From assembly GCF_020520425.1 (NCBI RefSeq), contig NC_079487.1, forward strand, positions 132,702,385 to 132,766,384: a DNA stretch of 64,000 bases, given 5' to 3'. Both the position numbers and the translations under genes were made by a program. Source of the stretch: Spinacia oleracea. Its lineage: Eukaryota > Streptophyta > Magnoliopsida > Caryophyllales > Amaranthaceae. The notes under the pieces were generated by a model. It was not told the DNA's origin. It saw only the letters and a list, made by a program, of their open reading frames with translations, and did not search any database. Positions 61,601 through 64,000 of this stretch are shown here, piece after piece (position 1 is the first letter of the stretch; each line of letters begins with the position of its first letter).

Positions 61601-64000
61601 GGACTAGCAGTAGCAACTCATAATTATCAACAAGCCAAGAAATATCAATATTCAATTAACTGGCTCAAGGATATTCATGAACATTAAGTTATAGCCTTGC
61701 ATTATTTTACTTGAAGTTATACAAGGGACAGTAAGCTGAAAATGACCTTTCGCTGTTTACCTGAAGATATGCTGTCTCTTCTTTAGACAGCTTTTTACTG
61801 ACTGGGCCATTGTCTTCACTGGAATTTAGGCTGCAAAATTAGGGAGAAGCAAAAAAACACCAAGACAAAAAAAATTCACTAAGATGCACTAATGGTAAAT
61901 TTAAATGGACAGTATCCACAAAAGACAGATGTATACATATCTATTGGCACACATGTGTATATCAAAGAAGCCAAAACATACAGAGCATAAGCATCATGAA
62001 ATCAAAGCCAATAGATGTCTGGATTCACTTCTTGAGACCATCTAGCACAAAGAATGAACACACACAGAAAACTACATTCCACTAATCCACTGTATAAATA
62101 GTACATATAAATTGCTAAACAGCATATAATAGTAGACTTGTTCAGATACTAAAAGAATGTGGATGTGAATGTGAATGTACAAAGAAAAACCAATAGTAAT
62201 ACTCTAACTAAAGAAGGATTTTAGACTTGATTAGCTCAAATTTCTCTGAGACAAAATGAAGAAAAATCCCACACCTAAACAAAACACAACTTCCAATAAC
62301 AGGAGCAAATCTTAATGATGCTATAGTATTAGTACCTTCCAGATGGTAGAAAGTCTCCCAGAGCAAAAACAAGGCCAAAGACCACAACAGCAATTCCAAC
62401 TCCGATCTATCATAGTTTCAAATTTCATTCAGAAAAAGCATAGCACTCGCGGGAACTCTACCAATGCTCTAACAAATGCATGAGACAATTTTCCAACTCA
62501 AACCTTTGTCCCGAGCCCAATTGTTTTCTGCTTTGGCTCCATTGGTGCATCATAATCAATTGCCCCATACTCTATCGTCGTCTCTGATTCTTTCTTTTCA
62601 AGAGCTGACCTAATAATAAATCAGAACTACATATTAAGATTCTTCCGCAGGATGAAGCAAATGGGAAAGAGAACCCCAGAAATGAAAGGAAAGAAGCATT
62701 ATCTTATCACAAACAGAAACTGACAACATTTTAATTCATCAATACAAAGGAACAAAGTTGTTGTACTTCATAGCATACGTGGCAGCATAGACTGAAAGTC
62801 TAAGAAGTAAGGTTTTAAAGATTTTTATCTTAGACATTCAGAATTATGTTTAAATTACAGCTTAAAATCTTAAAAATAACTTAAAAACAATCACATTGTA
62901 TATTCCCGAGGAACGACAAGTTGCCATAGTAACGATTTCACTCCCGATAATTCATTATCCACACAAGTCATCATTTCATGGTCTAGAATAATCTTTTTCG
63001 TCAACTAGCAATGCCAAGAATGCAACTGTTAACTTTTGCTAGATCTTGAAAACATTAGTAATAGACTAATAGCAACAAGAGGAACTAGAGAGAGAAAAGT
63101 TGATACCCCTTCAGGAACATAGGTTAACCAAGCCTCATCATCTGACACCTACGTAGAAAATCCAACAGTGCTCCAAAAAGTGGGACCGGGAGAGATGAGA
63201 ATAACAATATTTGTACCAACCACAATCAGAAAATTGGACTTCAGAAGTGCATTTCCCTCCGATGTACTCCCAGAGTCCCAGTATAAAAAATCAAATTAAG
63301 ACTCGGTTTAATTAAATAAATTTTCCTAAGAGAAATAACTAAGTATTCATTTTATTACATCGGTTATTAATTGGAAACTTGGACATATGTACTAAGAACG
63401 TTTGATAAAAAACAATCACAACTCAAGACAGAGAACCCATATGCTACAAGGATGCATTGCGGAGTACAAGACGTTACTGGCTCAGAAAACACAAGGTTCA
63501 TTTTCAGATGCTGAATATCACTGATGCAGTTCTAATATTAATTAACTAACCAAAATTGTTTTTGAAACTAAAGTCCAGATGCTTCCAACAACCACCAACT
63601 GTAAAAGTAGGTAAAATGCCAGAAGATTGCACCTTTTGACAGCTTGAAGCTTTCCCTCGAACTCCAAATCAGAAAACGTTTGCGTATACTTTTTTTCAGG
63701 CTTTGAACCCACTCCTGGTGCTTCTACAAAAACCACAACCTATGATTTAAGTGAAGGCAATGTAGAAAAAGGAACATGGAAAGAAAGTACGCCACGTAGT
63801 AAATAATTAGATTAACTTCTTAATAGAAATTTATTATAAGGACGTAATATGTTTATTGGCAAAAAGATGTCTACACAATAGTCCTCATATAATGACCTAG
63901 GAAAGGAAAATAATCCGACACAGGAAAAAAGACACCGAACTTCTCAAAATGGAAGCATCATACAATTAAAGCTCCGACTTTGAGAAAATCCTCTTGCAAT
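55684..64000 (-). CDS. Chloroplast-type TPR protein (chloroplast lumen common family / SLOW GREEN1-like), 5' end outside window
   Basis: Exons in gene order: 64000-63964 (partial, tentative), 63739-63633, 62609-62504, 62406-62336, 61830-61761, 60693-60631, 60239-60168, 60076-59975, 59116-59042, 58253-58134, 57628-57512, 56878-56822, 55743-55684. From 63739 the 12 exons join in phase to 339 residues. One transmembrane segment (IGVGIAVVVFGLVFALGDF) lies early and is followed by TPR-like helical pairs (EKPSDPDVFRLLGEIKYELK, VELLLGKAYSDWGHISDAI). The end is ARFFAPEKAKAFVDRYSRN. The layout matches plant plastid TPR proteins annotated as chloroplast lumen common family; SLOW GREEN1 is a relative needed for chloroplast development. 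The transit peptide would lie beyond the window. Introns hold a solo LTR and a tandem duplication. Confidence 0.85.
55893..56272. mobile_element. Solo LTR of a Ty1/copia-like element, 380 bp, with 5-bp target duplication (fossil)
   Basis: Starts TGTTAAATATTAATC and ends TTTCTATCA. GGAAA flanks it on both sides (55888-55892 and 56273-56277). A TATA-like ACTATAAATAGG lies inside at about 56068, as in an LTR promoter. There is no internal element sequence, so it looks like an intact solo LTR left by recombination. It lies in the last intron of the TPR gene. Confidence 0.85.
56350..56493. repeat. Two tandem copies of a 72-bp unit in a TPR-gene intron
   Basis: AGTAGGGGTTTTAACCTGAT begins at 56350 and 56422. 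The copies differ at about two bases, so the duplication is recent. Confidence 0.95.

Noticed and set aside
1-64000. CRISPR arrays, operons, phage or bacterial mobile systems
   Set aside because: The window is a plant nuclear region. The tandem repeats lack the spacer pattern of CRISPR, and all genes have eukaryotic introns or are SAUR type.

Overview
This is nuclear DNA of a flowering plant. The genes have many short exons with AT-rich introns. They include a SAUR auxin-response pair, a plant-type ankyrin/PGG gene, a plant RluA pseudouridine synthase and a chloroplast-type TPR gene. The spaces between them are full of small TA-flanked Stowaway-like elements with CTCCCTCCGT ends. Style and repeat content suggest Caryophyllales/Amaranthaceae (beet, spinach, quinoa relatives), but that is inference from style only.

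Layout: 1-1201 (+) is the 3' part of an ankyrin/PGG membrane protein gene. 1440-3065 is a block of four small repeats. 3274-5449 (+) is a four-exon reticulon-like gene. 5759-6364 is an inverted-repeat element. 6778-9781 (-) is a six-exon mitochondrial carrier of the BT1/BTL adenine nucleotide type. 9.9-12.7 kb is repeats. 12999-17603 (+) is a nine-exon organellar RNA pseudouridine synthase. 19136-36143 (+) is a SEN1/senataxin-like helicase of about 2,394 residues in 22 exons. 36.2-46.7 kb is gene-poor and rich in MITEs, including a nested pair. 46868-47503 (+) is a single-exon SAUR gene. 47.5-54.7 kb is again repeats, with a CACTA-type MITE, a poly-A insertion and copia traces. 54725-55144 (+) is a second SAUR gene. 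55684-64000 (-) is a chloroplast-type TPR gene whose 5' end lies outside the window.

Exon borders were joined by hand. For every complete gene the reading phase closes across all introns, which is the main support for the models. The genes are unrelated housekeeping or regulatory genes and do not form a pathway. I found no convincing undescribed gene system.

The most interesting points are: an apparent MITE-supplied splice donor in the helicase gene; a 133-bp leader segment shared by the pseudouridine synthase and helicase genes; a GC-AG intron in each of those two genes; two opposed MITE copies of identical length with one nested in another element; a recurrent repeat family bounded by GTGTACAATAAA palindromes; and a well-bounded solo LTR in a TPR intron.
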